Shown: piece after piece, positions 8,408 through 17,752 of the stretch | How positions within the stretch are numbered: the stretch's first letter is position 1 | Layout of the letters: each line of letters begins with the position of its first letter | Source: Saprospiraceae bacterium | GTDB lineage: Bacteria > Bacteroidota > Bacteroidia > Chitinophagales > Saprospiraceae | Length of the DNA stretch: 64,000 nt | Direction: 5' to 3' | Assembly (NCBI GenBank): GCA_016714785.1 | Contig: JADKCC010000010.1 | Coordinates: forward strand, 124,001 to 188,000 | Notes under the pieces: model-generated | What the model was told of the DNA's origin: nothing | The model's database searches: none | The model's input: the letters and a program-made list of their open reading frames with translations, nothing else | Made by a program: the position numbers and the translations under genes

Positions 8408-9067
8408 ATGTTAACACCGACAGAAGAAAATTATTTAAAGGCAATTTTTAAAATAGCAGAAAGAGAAAAAAAGGCGGTGAGTACCAATGCTATTGCTAAG
8501 CAAATGAAGACTTCAGCTGCATCAGTGACCGATATGCTTAAAAAACTGTCGGAAAAGGAATTGATATATTACGAAAAATATAAAGGTGTATCATTGACAC
8601 CTACTGGTAATAAGGCGGCGACTCATTTGATAAGAAAACATAGGCTTTGGGAAGTTTTTTTGGTCAATAAGTTAAGATTTGCATGGCATCAAGTGCACGA
8701 GATTGCAGAAGAGTTGGAACATATAGACTCAGAAGAGCTAATAAGTCGTTTGGATGCCTTTTTGGATTATCCCAAATTTGATCCTCATGGTGATCCTATA
8801 CCAAATGCGGATGGAAGGTTTACGCTTAGAAACCAAATCAATCTTTCTGATATGTCTGTCACACAAACAGGTATCGTGTTGGGTGTTAAAGAATCGGAAA
8901 CAGAATTTCTAAAACACCTGACTAAAATCAACATTAAACTTGGAAGTGAAATTACAATCCTTGGTAAAACAGATTTTGATCAATCTTTGCGAATTAGCAT
9001 AGATACTAAATACGAAGAAGTCATCAGCCAAAAAGTAAGCCAATCCATTCTTATGAAAAGGAAATAA
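8408..9067 (+). CDS. metal-dependent transcriptional regulator, DtxR/MntR family
   Basis: A DtxR/MntR/IdeR-type repressor senses Fe2+ or Mn2+ and controls metal uptake. The 219 residues contain an N-terminal winged helix (about 1-65: TPTEENYLKAIF, then TNAIAKQMKTSAASVTDML). The metal-binding and dimerisation domain follows (about 66-140: RKHRLWEVFLVNKL, HEIAEELEHIDSEELISRLD, FDPHGDPIP). A C-terminal FeoA/SH3-like domain occupies about 150-215. The His and Glu residues of the metal sites are in place. No metal transporter is adjacent, so the target genes are elsewhere. Which metal it senses cannot be told from sequence alone. Confidence 0.92.
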   Translation: MLTPTEENYLKAIFKIAEREKKAVSTNAIAKQMKTSAASVTDMLKKLSEKELIYYEKYKGVSLTPTGNKAATHLIRKHRLWEVFLVNKLRFAWHQVHEIAEELEHIDSEELISRLDAFLDYPKFDPHGDPIPNADGRFTLRNQINLSDMSVTQTGIVLGVKESETEFLKHLTKINIKLGSEITILGKTDFDQSLRISIDTKYEEVISQKVSQSILMKRK

Positions 9068-9075
9068 AGAGCTTA

Positions 9076-10512
9076 TTATAAGTTTAAAAAGCCTATAGGA
9101 TTACTACCTGACATTGGTGTGTAAAAATTTCCAATATTGGGAAACAATGTGACTAACTCACTTGCGGGCACACCATACCATAAAGCCAGCTCTGCAAAAT
9201 ACTCATCGGCAGATGTGGTAGGTATCAAAGACCCTCCACCTACTTCTAGTGGATTGGTATCCATAGTTGGATTATAGTTGGTCAAAGCCAGAGATGGATA
9301 ATTTCCAAAGATTCGACGGCCATTGACAGCTCCACCCATTACGAAAGTATTTCCTCCCCAAGCGTGGTCTGTACCATTACCATTGGATGTTAATGTCCTC
9401 GAAAACTCTGACAATGAAAATGTGGTCACTTTATCCGCGATACCTAATTGCTCCATGGCTGCATTAAATTCATACAATGCATTATCTACTTCACCCAGCA
9501 TTAATGCTTGATTATTTAACAGTTCATCATGATGGTCCCATCCGCCATATTCTACAAAAAATATTTGGCGATTCATATTTAGGGCATCTCTTCCTGCAAT
9601 AGTTTTTGCAATCATTCTAAAGCTATTAGATATATCATTATCTGTAAATGGAACATTAAATGCCAAAGGAGTTTCCAATACTGGAGATAACATTTGGTGA
9701 CCTTCTATTGATGTTTTAATGGTTTTGCGATAAGTATTTTTAAAAACATTTTGATATGCTGGGTTGACCATTCCGTCAATAGCAGCTCGTTTGAGTTGGT
9801 GGAAGGCCCAATCATTGTTGTCATAATCATAGATGGTAGTACTTCCGTCTTCTGGATGAATAGAATACTCCACCGTATTGTCACCAGATTGAAAGATGTT
9901 ACTTCCCGATAATGATATATTCATCGAGATGGTTTGATTTTGGTTAGCTGAAATCATTAAGTCTGCGATCTTTCCTCCCCAACCTTGACCTACACGTTTG
10001 TCTGGAACACCAGTCTGCCAATGCATGATTTGATCAGAATGCGAATATAGGCCCAAAGGAGTAGGTATTTCACCATTATAAAATTGTTGTTTATTGATAG
10101 GCTGAACCAAAGTGCCTACATTGGAAACAAAAGACAATTTACCTGTCTCGAAGAGATTTTGCATTCTCACCATACTCGGATGCAAACCATAATCTTTACC
10201 ATCAGGATTGAGTGGATTAATAGGCCGTAGTGCATTTTGACTCAATGCCATATTGGATCTTGTATTGGCGTATTCTGAGTAAGCAGCTGCACTTCTTGGC
10301 ACCAACATATTGAAAGAGTCCATCCCTCCTGCATTTAAAAGACATACCAATGCTTTGTAATCACCTGACAAATTGCCAATACTGGAATTGAAAGATGCAG
10401 CTGCGTTAAGGTTTTTCAAATTAAATAGCGTGGAAAAAACTGTTGTTGCTCCTATGGCTGCACAACTAGCTTGTCCAAAAAAATTTCTTCTTGATATATT
10501 TTGCTTTGACAT
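9076..10512 (-). CDS. DUF1501 domain-containing secreted protein
   Basis: This 478-residue protein has a twin-arginine-type N-terminus (SRRNFFGQASCAAIGA), so it is probably exported folded. The body matches the DUF1501 family, with LVCLLNAGGMDSFNMLVPR near the start, FFVEYGGWDHHDELLNNQ in the middle and SEFSRTLTSNGNGTDHAWGG late. DUF1501 is structurally related to the alkaline-phosphatase/sulfatase superfamily, but no activity is established. The conserved Asp and His residues in GGWDHH and GTDHAWGG could bind metal; this is inference. It is the last gene of a three-gene operon, 30 bases after the DUF1800 gene. Confidence 0.9.
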   Translation of the reverse strand: MSKQNISRRNFFGQASCAAIGATTVFSTLFNLKNLNAAASFNSSIGNLSGDYKALVCLLNAGGMDSFNMLVPRSAAAYSEYANTRSNMALSQNALRPINPLNPDGKDYGLHPSMVRMQNLFETGKLSFVSNVGTLVQPINKQQFYNGEIPTPLGLYSHSDQIMHWQTGVPDKRVGQGWGGKIADLMISANQNQTISMNISLSGSNIFQSGDNTVEYSIHPEDGSTTIYDYDNNDWAFHQLKRAAIDGMVNPAYQNVFKNTYRKTIKTSIEGHQMLSPVLETPLAFNVPFTDNDISNSFRMIAKTIAGRDALNMNRQIFFVEYGGWDHHDELLNNQALMLGEVDNALYEFNAAMEQLGIADKVTTFSLSEFSRTLTSNGNGTDHAWGGNTFVMGGAVNGRRIFGNYPSLALTNYNPTMDTNPLEVGGGSLIPTTSADEYFAELALWYGVPASELVTLFPNIGNFYTPMSGSNPIGFLNL

Positions 10513-10542
10513 ATTTTTATTATTATACGTAAATTTATAAAA

Positions 10543-12411
10543 TTATTTTACACAGTTATAATCAGGGGATATCATGATTAGGTAGATTGCCAAGCGTGTC
10601 CTATGATAAGCGGAGCCAGTATCCCAAGTCCAGTATAATGGATTTAAAGCGTTTCTCAATATCTGTCTTGTTTCATCTGAAAGTTGACCATGTGTAAGCA
10701 GCATGTCCAACTCATTGATAAGGTCTTCTGTATCATTGCTAATATTTTGAAGATCAGTGGTCAATAAATAACCACCATCTAAATTGTCCGGCCATGAACC
10801 TTCCCAACTATACATTAATCCATCCCAAAGTGTCCAACCATGTACCTCATTAATGTATCCAATAGAAGTTGCTGTATTATGAATTTTAAACTCAGGAGCT
10901 ACTAATCCTGCCGCTCCAATATCGCCTACAGGCTGAAAATCTGGTAAATAAAAGTTGAAAACAGTAGGAGATGCCATCACATGTTGACGAGTTGCATTCA
11001 AAAAGTTGTACCCATTATTCCAATATCTACCCCGATCCGTAACGGTAGGCAATGCTTTTGCCAAATGGGTATATCGTAAAAATGGTTCTCTCAATTTTCC
11101 AGCATATTCGTCCAGATAACCTGCAGCTTTTCTAGCTTCGTCATCTAGCAAAATGGCTTTAATGACGGCTTTCATATCACCACGAACACCACTACCATTA
11201 TCAATAAATTTACTAGCAACATTTTGCACATATTCTGGAGTAGGGTTGGACTTGACCATTCGTTGGATTAATCTATAAGCAACAAAAGGTGCTGTATTTG
11301 GATGATTAAATAACCAATCAACAGCAGCATCAACTTCTGCCATTCCATTATTGGGAATATTAATAATTGTGCCATCTGGCATAACTTTTGGTCCTGGCTC
11401 ATGGTTGTCATTGGACATAATCATGGGCACAGTTTTGTCCAACACATATATATTGTTACCAAATTCAGGAACTGTTGGCCACCAACAACAGGTATTTGAC
11501 AAAGTATCACAAAAAGCAGGATTATTATTGCTCCAACATATACATTGGGCTGGATATGGATCATCAGGACAAGGCAACAATCCACCACCATGCAACCCAG
11601 TGAATATTTTTGCCAGCTCCTTAATGTCTTCGTTGGTATAGGTTGGTATAGGATTACCACTAGCATCAATTTTTCTTGTGCCATTTTGATTTAATTCAAA
11701 CAATCCGATGGTAAAAAGCTGCATAATTTCGCGGGCATAATTTTCATCAGGTCTTATGTTATTAACCAAATCGGTTTTGGGATTATTTAAATGACTAAGA
11801 TAATAACCCATGGCAGGATGTTTGGTCACTGCTAGCAATATATCTTTATAATTGCCAAAAGCATTATTGATGAAGATGTCATAATAAGAAGATAAAGACT
11901 CTCCCCAATCTCTTAGGTCAGAATTGATAGATGTCACTAAAACTTGGCTAAGTGCGTAGGCTGTTTTTTGTCTTAATAAATCTTGATTAGTCATATTGAC
12001 TTGCCACCAAGCATAATTAAAATGTAGTGCATAGGGACCAAATGCTTCTGGATCTAACATGTAAATTTCATTCCAAATATTATTCATAACAGGTAAAATA
12101 TTACTTGGCGCTTTGGTGAATTGATCATTTATCCATGGTTCGTAGCCCAGATTGAGTGCATTATTAATAGTGGTAGAATTACCACCTAATGTAGCTTGAT
12201 TTATAAATCTGGAGGCTGCCATGATGTCATCATTCATACCTGAACCATCCATAGTTTTGGAAGGAGTCGCATTGCCTACAGCACTACTTGCTGTTACTGA
12301 AATTCCTGTATTGTTTCCTGCACCAACAAAATCCCTGTAAGGCTGTGCAAATACTGAACCTACCGAACAAAAAAGAAATATTACTTTGGAAATATATATT
12401 TTGAAATTCAT
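10543..12411 (-). CDS. DUF1800 domain-containing secreted protein
   Basis: This 622-residue protein has a signal peptide (about 1-22). The DUF1800 pattern is clear: AASRFINQATLGG near 65, WWQVNMTNQDLLRQKTAYALSQ, NYAREIMQLFTIGLFELNQNG, then a late RQHVMASPTVFNFYLPDFQP segment. A Cys-rich insertion at about 285-320 (CPDDPYPAQCICW) may hold disulphides. The function of DUF1800 is unknown, but it occurs next to DUF1501 in many bacteria, as here. It is the middle gene of the operon with the T9SS protein upstream (32-base gap) and DUF1501 downstream (30-base gap). The C-terminus lacks a recognisable sorting domain. Confidence 0.9.
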   Translation of the reverse strand: MNFKIYISKVIFLFCSVGSVFAQPYRDFVGAGNNTGISVTASSAVGNATPSKTMDGSGMNDDIMAASRFINQATLGGNSTTINNALNLGYEPWINDQFTKAPSNILPVMNNIWNEIYMLDPEAFGPYALHFNYAWWQVNMTNQDLLRQKTAYALSQVLVTSINSDLRDWGESLSSYYDIFINNAFGNYKDILLAVTKHPAMGYYLSHLNNPKTDLVNNIRPDENYAREIMQLFTIGLFELNQNGTRKIDASGNPIPTYTNEDIKELAKIFTGLHGGGLLPCPDDPYPAQCICWSNNNPAFCDTLSNTCCWWPTVPEFGNNIYVLDKTVPMIMSNDNHEPGPKVMPDGTIINIPNNGMAEVDAAVDWLFNHPNTAPFVAYRLIQRMVKSNPTPEYVQNVASKFIDNGSGVRGDMKAVIKAILLDDEARKAAGYLDEYAGKLREPFLRYTHLAKALPTVTDRGRYWNNGYNFLNATRQHVMASPTVFNFYLPDFQPVGDIGAAGLVAPEFKIHNTATSIGYINEVHGWTLWDGLMYSWEGSWPDNLDGGYLLTTDLQNISNDTEDLINELDMLLTHGQLSDETRQILRNALNPLYWTWDTGSAYHRTRLAIYLIMISPDYNCVK

Positions 12412-12443
12412 ATTTGCTTATTTTAAAATTGAGTAAAAGGATA

Positions 12444-13250
12444 TTATTTAAGGATTTCCAATTTTAAGGATTTAGTTGACTCCCGTTGAGTAACCTTCAA
12501 AATATAAAATCCAGAAGGCATATTGGCACCTGCAATATTGATATATTCTGCTTCATTACGAATTGTCATATCATATTTTTTTATTTCTTTGCCCATCAAA
12601 TCCAAGATCGTCAAGGATAAATCTCCATGTGGAAAATTGTTTAAAGTGATAGTTGTCATATCTCTGAACGGGTTTGGTTGGGCAGTTAATATTGCATTTG
12701 CTAGTGGGTCCAAAGTATTGCTGGTGGTGATGGCCGTTGCTTTTATGCGAAATTCCCCTAAACCATAACAATCTCCACCGTGATTGGAAGTGGCAGTAAT
12801 TAATACATATCTTGCTGTTTTGCCTCCAAAGTCAGGTCCGAAAACACCTTCATAAAATGATGATCCTGGTGCTTTAGGTATGGTAAATCTCCCATGTTCC
12901 TTCCACGTAATGCCATCAATAGATAAATCAATCAATACATCTTTCAACCCATCTTCCAGCTTGCCTGCCAAAGGTGGTTGAATACTCCAACTTTCATTAT
13001 TGTAACTATTGATACGTTCAGGTGTATTGAAATTCCAAACTGTAGAAGTAGTCAATGCATATGTATCACCTAAATTATACATAATCCAATGGCTCGTACC
13101 TCTAGTTGGGTTAGGATTAGCTGAAGCTGTGCAAGAAAGCCATCCGTCATTAAGGCTTGTAGAATGTCGATCTGGAAATGCTTGGGTAAAAACGGTAGTA
13201 ATTCCTATTATGATGAAACTAAAAACTAAAAGTAAACGTCTGTTATTCAT
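12444..13250 (-). CDS. T9SS-sorted protein with F5/8 type C-like domain
   Basis: This 268-residue exported protein begins with a signal peptide (about 1-22). The central region (about 30-170: SLNDGWLSCTASANPNP, HWIMYNLGDTYAL, GKTARYVLITATSNHGGDCYGLGEFRI) looks like a discoidin or F5/8 type C carbohydrate-binding sandwich. The C-terminal about 80 residues (LTAQPNPFRDMTTITL, SLTILDLMGKEI, MPSGFYILKV) form a type A sorting domain for the type IX secretion system, so the protein should end up on the cell surface or be released. It is the first gene of the operon with DUF1800 and DUF1501 and may be its surface-binding component. Confidence 0.8.
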   Translation of the reverse strand: MNNRRLLLVFSFIIIGITTVFTQAFPDRHSTSLNDGWLSCTASANPNPTRGTSHWIMYNLGDTYALTTSTVWNFNTPERINSYNNESWSIQPPLAGKLEDGLKDVLIDLSIDGITWKEHGRFTIPKAPGSSFYEGVFGPDFGGKTARYVLITATSNHGGDCYGLGEFRIKATAITTSNTLDPLANAILTAQPNPFRDMTTITLNNFPHGDLSLTILDLMGKEIKKYDMTIRNEAEYINIAGANMPSGFYILKVTQRESTKSLKLEILK

Positions 13251-13338
13251 ATTGATGATTTTTTGGATGAAAATTCATATTATTAAAACGTTGAGACTCT
13301 ATCTTTCCCTACTATTTTGATAAAAGAATTTAAAATCA

Positions 13339-14700
13339 TTGAAAATTTATTCTACTTTACACCGTTATTTTATCAGTTTTGTTAAACCAATCGAAATATT
13401 AGTGAAACAGTTAACAATCATAATTTTGAGCTTAATGCTATCTTTTGGTACCTACAAAGCTTATCTTTTAGTATCTAAATATCAATCGCACAAGATTTTG
13501 AAGGAAGATCTTGCCGAGATTAATAAGATAAATTATGGTCTTTTTAATCTACAACTATGGAAAGAAGAAGCACTATCTGTTTTTGAAAATCGGATTGCAG
13601 AATTTGAAATTTCGCCTAAAGCATATCGTCAAGTTGAAAAGGAATTAGAAAAGTACCTACATGATATCAATAAAGATTACATTGAGAATGGAAAAATCTT
13701 TGAAAATATTTTTGCAGAAGCTGAAAAAAGTGAAAAAGTCAACAAGTTTATACTTAACATGATAAAAGAAAATGCACCTGCTCAAATCAGAGCTCTGAAC
13801 ATACCAAAGTTTATACCATCTATGGCAATACAACTAGCGAGTGAACTTAAAAAGCAAGAACCTCAATTGAGAGATATCATGCGCATAGAGCTTAAAAAAA
13901 TAATTGAGGATGAAGATTTTAACATTTACATGGATCCAAGAATAAATTTTTATGAAAAATATGGTCAAAAGGATCTGCCTACTACCAATGCAATACTAGA
14001 AAAAATGATAAATGCAAGTCAAATTGAAATAGATGAAATGGTAAAATGGACTTATGGAACATTACTTATTATTTTTATTGTGGCTTGGGTGTTGATTGGG
14101 TATTTGGGATCAGTAGAAGCAATTACTATTATTACAATTGACTCTATTTTATTGCTTATACTAGGTGTAAATTTGCCTATGATAGACATAGAAGCGGTAC
14201 TTAATGCGTTTACCATCAATCTATTAGGTACGAATGTGGGTTTTGAAAGGCAATATATGTACTATCAAAGTAAATCGATCCTAGATGTGACTCAAACATT
14301 GATCAAAGGTGGCGGATTAGACTTGAAAATAGTAGGTTGGATGGTGTTGTGTTTTAGTGTTGTTTTTCCTTTTATCAAGTTGGTATTGTCAGGATTTTAT
14401 CTTTACAGTGACCGAGTTAGAAATAATAAATGGGTACAAAATATAATCTTCTACCTTGGCAAATGGAGCATGGCAGATGTTTTTGTGGTAGCATTATTTA
14501 TGGCATATATTGGTTTTTATGGTATCATCTCATCACAACTCAATAGTATCGCCAACAATAAAGGTGGCTTTGCTGTAGAAACTATCAATAATTCTGGACT
14601 TGCACCAGGCGCTTTATTTTTTACTACGTATTGTATTTTGTCCATCATTGTAGGTACATTGATCAGTAAAAGAGTGGAAGGAGTGGAGAAAAAAGCATAA
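13339..14700 (+). CDS. PqiA-like (paraquat-inducible protein A domain) membrane protein
   Basis: The 453 residues begin with a hydrophobic segment (about 23-43) and a long, charged helical region of about 200 residues. Four to five membrane segments follow. The last third matches the paraquat-inducible protein A family: VGWMVLCFSVVFPFIKLVLSG, then LGKWSMADVFVVALFMAYIG. PqiA-type proteins work with MCE lipid-transport proteins in other bacteria, but no MCE gene is adjacent here. The long extra helical domain is unusual for the family. The start is TTG at 13339 or GTG at 13402, since no ATG fits. A strong terminator follows. The role is uncertain. Confidence 0.7.
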   Translation: MKIYSTLHRYFISFVKPIEILVKQLTIIILSLMLSFGTYKAYLLVSKYQSHKILKEDLAEINKINYGLFNLQLWKEEALSVFENRIAEFEISPKAYRQVEKELEKYLHDINKDYIENGKIFENIFAEAEKSEKVNKFILNMIKENAPAQIRALNIPKFIPSMAIQLASELKKQEPQLRDIMRIELKKIIEDEDFNIYMDPRINFYEKYGQKDLPTTNAILEKMINASQIEIDEMVKWTYGTLLIIFIVAWVLIGYLGSVEAITIITIDSILLLILGVNLPMIDIEAVLNAFTINLLGTNVGFERQYMYYQSKSILDVTQTLIKGGGLDLKIVGWMVLCFSVVFPFIKLVLSGFYLYSDRVRNNKWVQNIIFYLGKWSMADVFVVALFMAYIGFYGIISSQLNSIANNKGGFAVETINNSGLAPGALFFTTYCILSIIVGTLISKRVEGVEKKA

Positions 14701-14702
14701 AA

Positions 14703-14740
14703 AAAACAGCATTGACTCATTACAAAGTCAATGCTGTTTT
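14703..14740. terminator. bidirectional intrinsic terminator
   Basis: A perfect 15-bp inverted repeat (AAAACAGCATTGACT / AGTCAATGCTGTTTT) encloses an 8-base loop. It separates the convergent PqiA-like gene and TonB receptor gene and carries an A-tract and a T-tract on either side. Confidence 0.9.
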
Positions 14741-14764
14741 CTTAACTAAAAAAGTACGAATTTC

Positions 14765-16909
14765 TTACATCTTTTTATATCCCGGCAAATTGATTTTAAC
14801 TTCTGCTTGATACAAACGTCCAATGTATGGAGACGCAATAAATTCTCTCACGCTTTCTGAATCAAAAACATTGATCACCTGACCAGCCACTGTAATTTTG
14901 TCTGTTATTCTGTAACCCATTGAAAGATCGACATTGACAAAGCCACCAAGTGGTCCATTATTAAAATATCTACCATATCGTTTGCCTTCTTGTAGTGTGT
15001 ATTTTTCTGCAGGCAACCCAAGTGCAGGATTCGCTGCTAGATTTTGGAAGATGTCAGGATTGGAAGCAGCCGCAACATTGATACCAGAAATAAAATCATA
15101 ACTTTGTACCCAACGAGTAAGTATAGAACCGAATAGTTTTTTTCCGCTATAATTGAGTGCTAAACTCATCTTGTGTGTAGGTGTATTGAGTGGAAGGTCT
15201 ATTTTATTGACTATGCCATTTTTGTCGCCATCATTGTTTGGATCGGTTTCATCTAAGTCGAAGTTAAAATATGAATAATTTAAGCCTGCACTAAATTGAT
15301 TGGAAAAATAATAATTTAGGCCCAAATCAAATCCATAAGTATTGACCCTTCCGAAATTCAAATAGGTCAATACCGTAGCTGCACCATTTGCTGCAGTGCC
15401 TGGTATTACATCTGAAATGAGTGCATCTCCTCTTTTATAGACTGTTCTTGTGATGTTGGTATTTGTATTAGCACCAATATTTATCAATGGACTTAGGAAG
15501 TTTTCTGAGGTATTGTAATAGGCATTTCCATCGATAAAAAACTTAGTACCAATGGCTGATTTATACCCAAGTTCGAATGTTTGGAGTGTTTCTACTTTAA
15601 GTGGATTTATGGTTGATTCTGTGATTGCACCGCTTGTTTTGTCTATATCTCTTATAGTAAATCCACTTCCATTGCCCAATACTAAACCGCCAAATAAATT
15701 ACCTTCTAGATTTAGGATGGTTGGTGCCGCGATTCCTTTACCATAGGTAAGTCTGACAGATCCGTTTTCGAGTAAATAGACGAGTGCACCTTTAGGTATG
15801 AAATTAAAGCCATACAAATCATGATTATCAGCTCTTGCACCCAAAACTACTTTAAATTTGGTGCCGAATGTACGTTCCAATTGCAAATATCCACCTACTT
15901 GGGCGATATCTACACCTGCACCATTATTGTCTAGTAAGTAAGTACCGTTAGAATTTGCTTGATCAAGTTGGTATTGTGCTCCTATGACGTAGCTTACACC
16001 TTGGAAAGTGTTGTTGTATTGTAATTCACCATTAAGTCTATTGGATTTATCTTGGAATAGTGCACCACGTTTTAGGGCGAATCCTGTGGCTTGTGTACCG
16101 AACCATGATTCAGCATAAGATCTTTTGCTCGCTTCGGCATCGCTGAATCCTGCATTTTTGAATGCCCAATAATTTTGGGTACGTTGATTCATAGCATAGG
16201 TTGAGTCAGTACGACTTTGGGTGTAATAAAACTGCGCAAATATTCTTGGAGATGTATATTTCAGTTGGTAAAAATTAATTTTCCAATCTTTTATTTGATT
16301 TCGCCCTGCATTGGTAAGACCGATATTGGATGAATTAGAGCCTCCATAAGTAAATATGATATCATTACCTGCAGATGGCGTAAAATATAAAGATGCTTCA
16401 CCTTTTACAGATTTAAAATCTCTGTTAAGATCAAGTTCTGTTTTTGCTAATGCTGTCCTTGGGTCAGTGCCAATGTAAACAGTATCTACATAATCAAATT
16501 CAGTACCTTGGGTAAATTCACCAGTGATTTTGTAAGCAAACTTATCGCTTAGTTTTTCTGCATGTCGTAATCTGCCACTGAACACACTTTGATTTCCTAC
16601 ACCAAGTGCAACCGTTGTCCCTTGAGATACGCGTGGATCTTTGGTAATAGTGGAGATTAGACCATTATTCGCATTCGGACCGTATAAAGTTGCAGTAGGT
16701 CCAAGGATGAGTTCTACACGCTCGATATCTTCTTTGATTGTTGTACCTAGTGCACCTAGTGGTAAACCTGTAGCGACAAGTGATGAGATACGATTGTCAT
16801 TGACCTGTAGGTTTTTGGGGTTAAAGGCGGAGTTGAAACCACGCACATTAAAACCTGTGCCTAGCACGCCAGCTCTAAAGTAGTCCACACCTTTTTGGCG
16901 AGCGATCAA
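14765..16909 (-). CDS. TonB-dependent receptor, plug and barrel part (frameshifted)
   Basis: This is the main part of an outer-membrane TonB-dependent receptor. It has the plug region (FNVRGFNSAFNPKNLQVNDNR, VERVELILGPTATLYGPNANNGLI-like) and then a 22-stranded barrel with alternating strands. The C-terminus, ending in a short polar tail, lies after ITVAGQVINVFDSESVREF. It belongs with the signal peptide and carboxypeptidase-like domain at 16906-17331. The N-terminal methionine shown here is internal: the correct frame continues upstream (ITQSPSTINIIKARQFEEAP, then SFNAGELIARQKGVDYF). The substrate is unknown. The plug motifs resemble siderophore and cobalamin-type receptors rather than SusC glycan receptors, and no SusD partner is present. 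Confidence 0.88.
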   Translation of the reverse strand: MIARQKGVDYFRAGVLGTGFNVRGFNSAFNPKNLQVNDNRISSLVATGLPLGALGTTIKEDIERVELILGPTATLYGPNANNGLISTITKDPRVSQGTTVALGVGNQSVFSGRLRHAEKLSDKFAYKITGEFTQGTEFDYVDTVYIGTDPRTALAKTELDLNRDFKSVKGEASLYFTPSAGNDIIFTYGGSNSSNIGLTNAGRNQIKDWKINFYQLKYTSPRIFAQFYYTQSRTDSTYAMNQRTQNYWAFKNAGFSDAEASKRSYAESWFGTQATGFALKRGALFQDKSNRLNGELQYNNTFQGVSYVIGAQYQLDQANSNGTYLLDNNGAGVDIAQVGGYLQLERTFGTKFKVVLGARADNHDLYGFNFIPKGALVYLLENGSVRLTYGKGIAAPTILNLEGNLFGGLVLGNGSGFTIRDIDKTSGAITESTINPLKVETLQTFELGYKSAIGTKFFIDGNAYYNTSENFLSPLINIGANTNTNITRTVYKRGDALISDVIPGTAANGAATVLTYLNFGRVNTYGFDLGLNYYFSNQFSAGLNYSYFNFDLDETDPNNDGDKNGIVNKIDLPLNTPTHKMSLALNYSGKKLFGSILTRWVQSYDFISGINVAAASNPDIFQNLAANPALGLPAEKYTLQEGKRYGRYFNNGPLGGFVNVDLSMGYRITDKITVAGQVINVFDSESVREFIASPYIGRLYQAEVKINLPGYKKM

Positions 16910-17331
16910 TTCCCCAGCATTAAAAGAAGGGGCTTCTTCAAATTGTCGAGCCTTGATGATGTTGATGGTAGAAGGAGATTGGGTGATTTTTCTGCTTTTC
17001 TAGATGCAGAAACAACGATTTCATCTGTGATGATATTGGTTTGACCCAATGTGAAATTTACTTCAGATGTTTCGATTGTAATCAACATTTCTTTGGGAGC
17101 GTAGCCAACATAATTACATAGTAATGAAAAAGGTGGTTTGACAGATGTCGATAGTGTATATTTTCCCATATCATCGGTGATAGTTCCTTCACCAGTGCCT
17201 TTTACAGAGATGGTAGCTCCTATGAGTGGATCGTTGCTGTCACCATCTGTGACGGTACCTGAGATGGTTGTTTGGCCAATAATAGGCAGACTAAAAATAA
17301 TAAGAAAAAATGAAAGAAAAAAATACTTCAT
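16906..17331 (-). CDS. TonB-dependent receptor, N-terminal part (frameshifted)
   Basis: This part holds the signal peptide (about 1-19, ending IIGQ), a carboxypeptidase-regulatory-like beta-sandwich (about 21-95: TISGTVTDGDSNDPLIGATI, then YVGYAPKEM) and the start of the plug domain (DEIVVSASRKAEK). After that point the frame is wrong. Adding one A to the five-A run on the minus strand (T-run at 16987-16991) restores continuous plug sequence into the 14765-16909 part. The full receptor would be about 855 residues. I read this as a homopolymer sequence error, though a real phase-variable frameshift cannot be excluded. Confidence 0.88.
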   Translation of the reverse strand: MKYFFLSFFLIIFSLPIIGQTTISGTVTDGDSNDPLIGATISVKGTGEGTITDDMGKYTLSTSVKPPFSLLCNYVGYAPKEMLITIETSEVNFTLGQTNIITDEIVVSASRKAEKSPNLLLPSTSSRLDNLKKPLLLMLGN

Positions 17332-17752
17332 GGCTTAATGATTTGGTGATTAATAATTGCTTGACTCTATGATGTTTTTTATATTTTAATTATGAATAAT
17401 TTATATATCGACAAACATCATGTCGTTATGGTGCCGCCAAAGGTAAATTTTATATTAATATTCAGCTCTTATGTAAAGATATTAAAAAGGTGTGATTATT
17501 GTTTGTAATTAAACGTATTTCTTTGTAAATCAATGTGTTGTTTTAGCATTGTGTCCTATGACAACTATAGAGACTTTAATTGTATTAAGTTGATTGTTTA
17601 TTAGATCGCTTGACCTTGGAATAACCAATTATGTTAAAATTGTATGAAAATTTATAGGAATCAGTATATATTAGATTTTTATAAAGATGAAATGAATAAG
17701 TTTTCTTGAGCTTCTGATGTGTTTTATACCAATATTGGCTCACTTATGTCGT
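17332..17752. other. intergenic region upstream of the TonB receptor
   Basis: About 420 AT-rich bases without a credible gene. On the minus strand TACCTTTG (17438-17445) fits the TAnnTTTG promoter element and would give the receptor a leader of about 100 bases. That leader includes a small hairpin at 17419-17435 (CGACA / TGTCG). No metal-box operator was recognised. Confidence 0.4.
17438..17445 (-). promoter_or_regulatory. putative -7 promoter element of the TonB receptor
   Basis: TACCTTTG on the minus strand matches TAnnTTTG about 107 bases before the receptor start. It is the only good match in this intergenic region. Confidence 0.4.

Noticed and set aside
11351..11684. Open frames of about 90 codons within the DUF1800 gene (both strands)
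   Set aside because: They are shadows of a well-supported gene and have no protein-like features.
13009..13320. 103-codon plus-strand frame opposite the T9SS protein start
   Set aside because: Antisense to a convincing signal-peptide gene, with poor composition.
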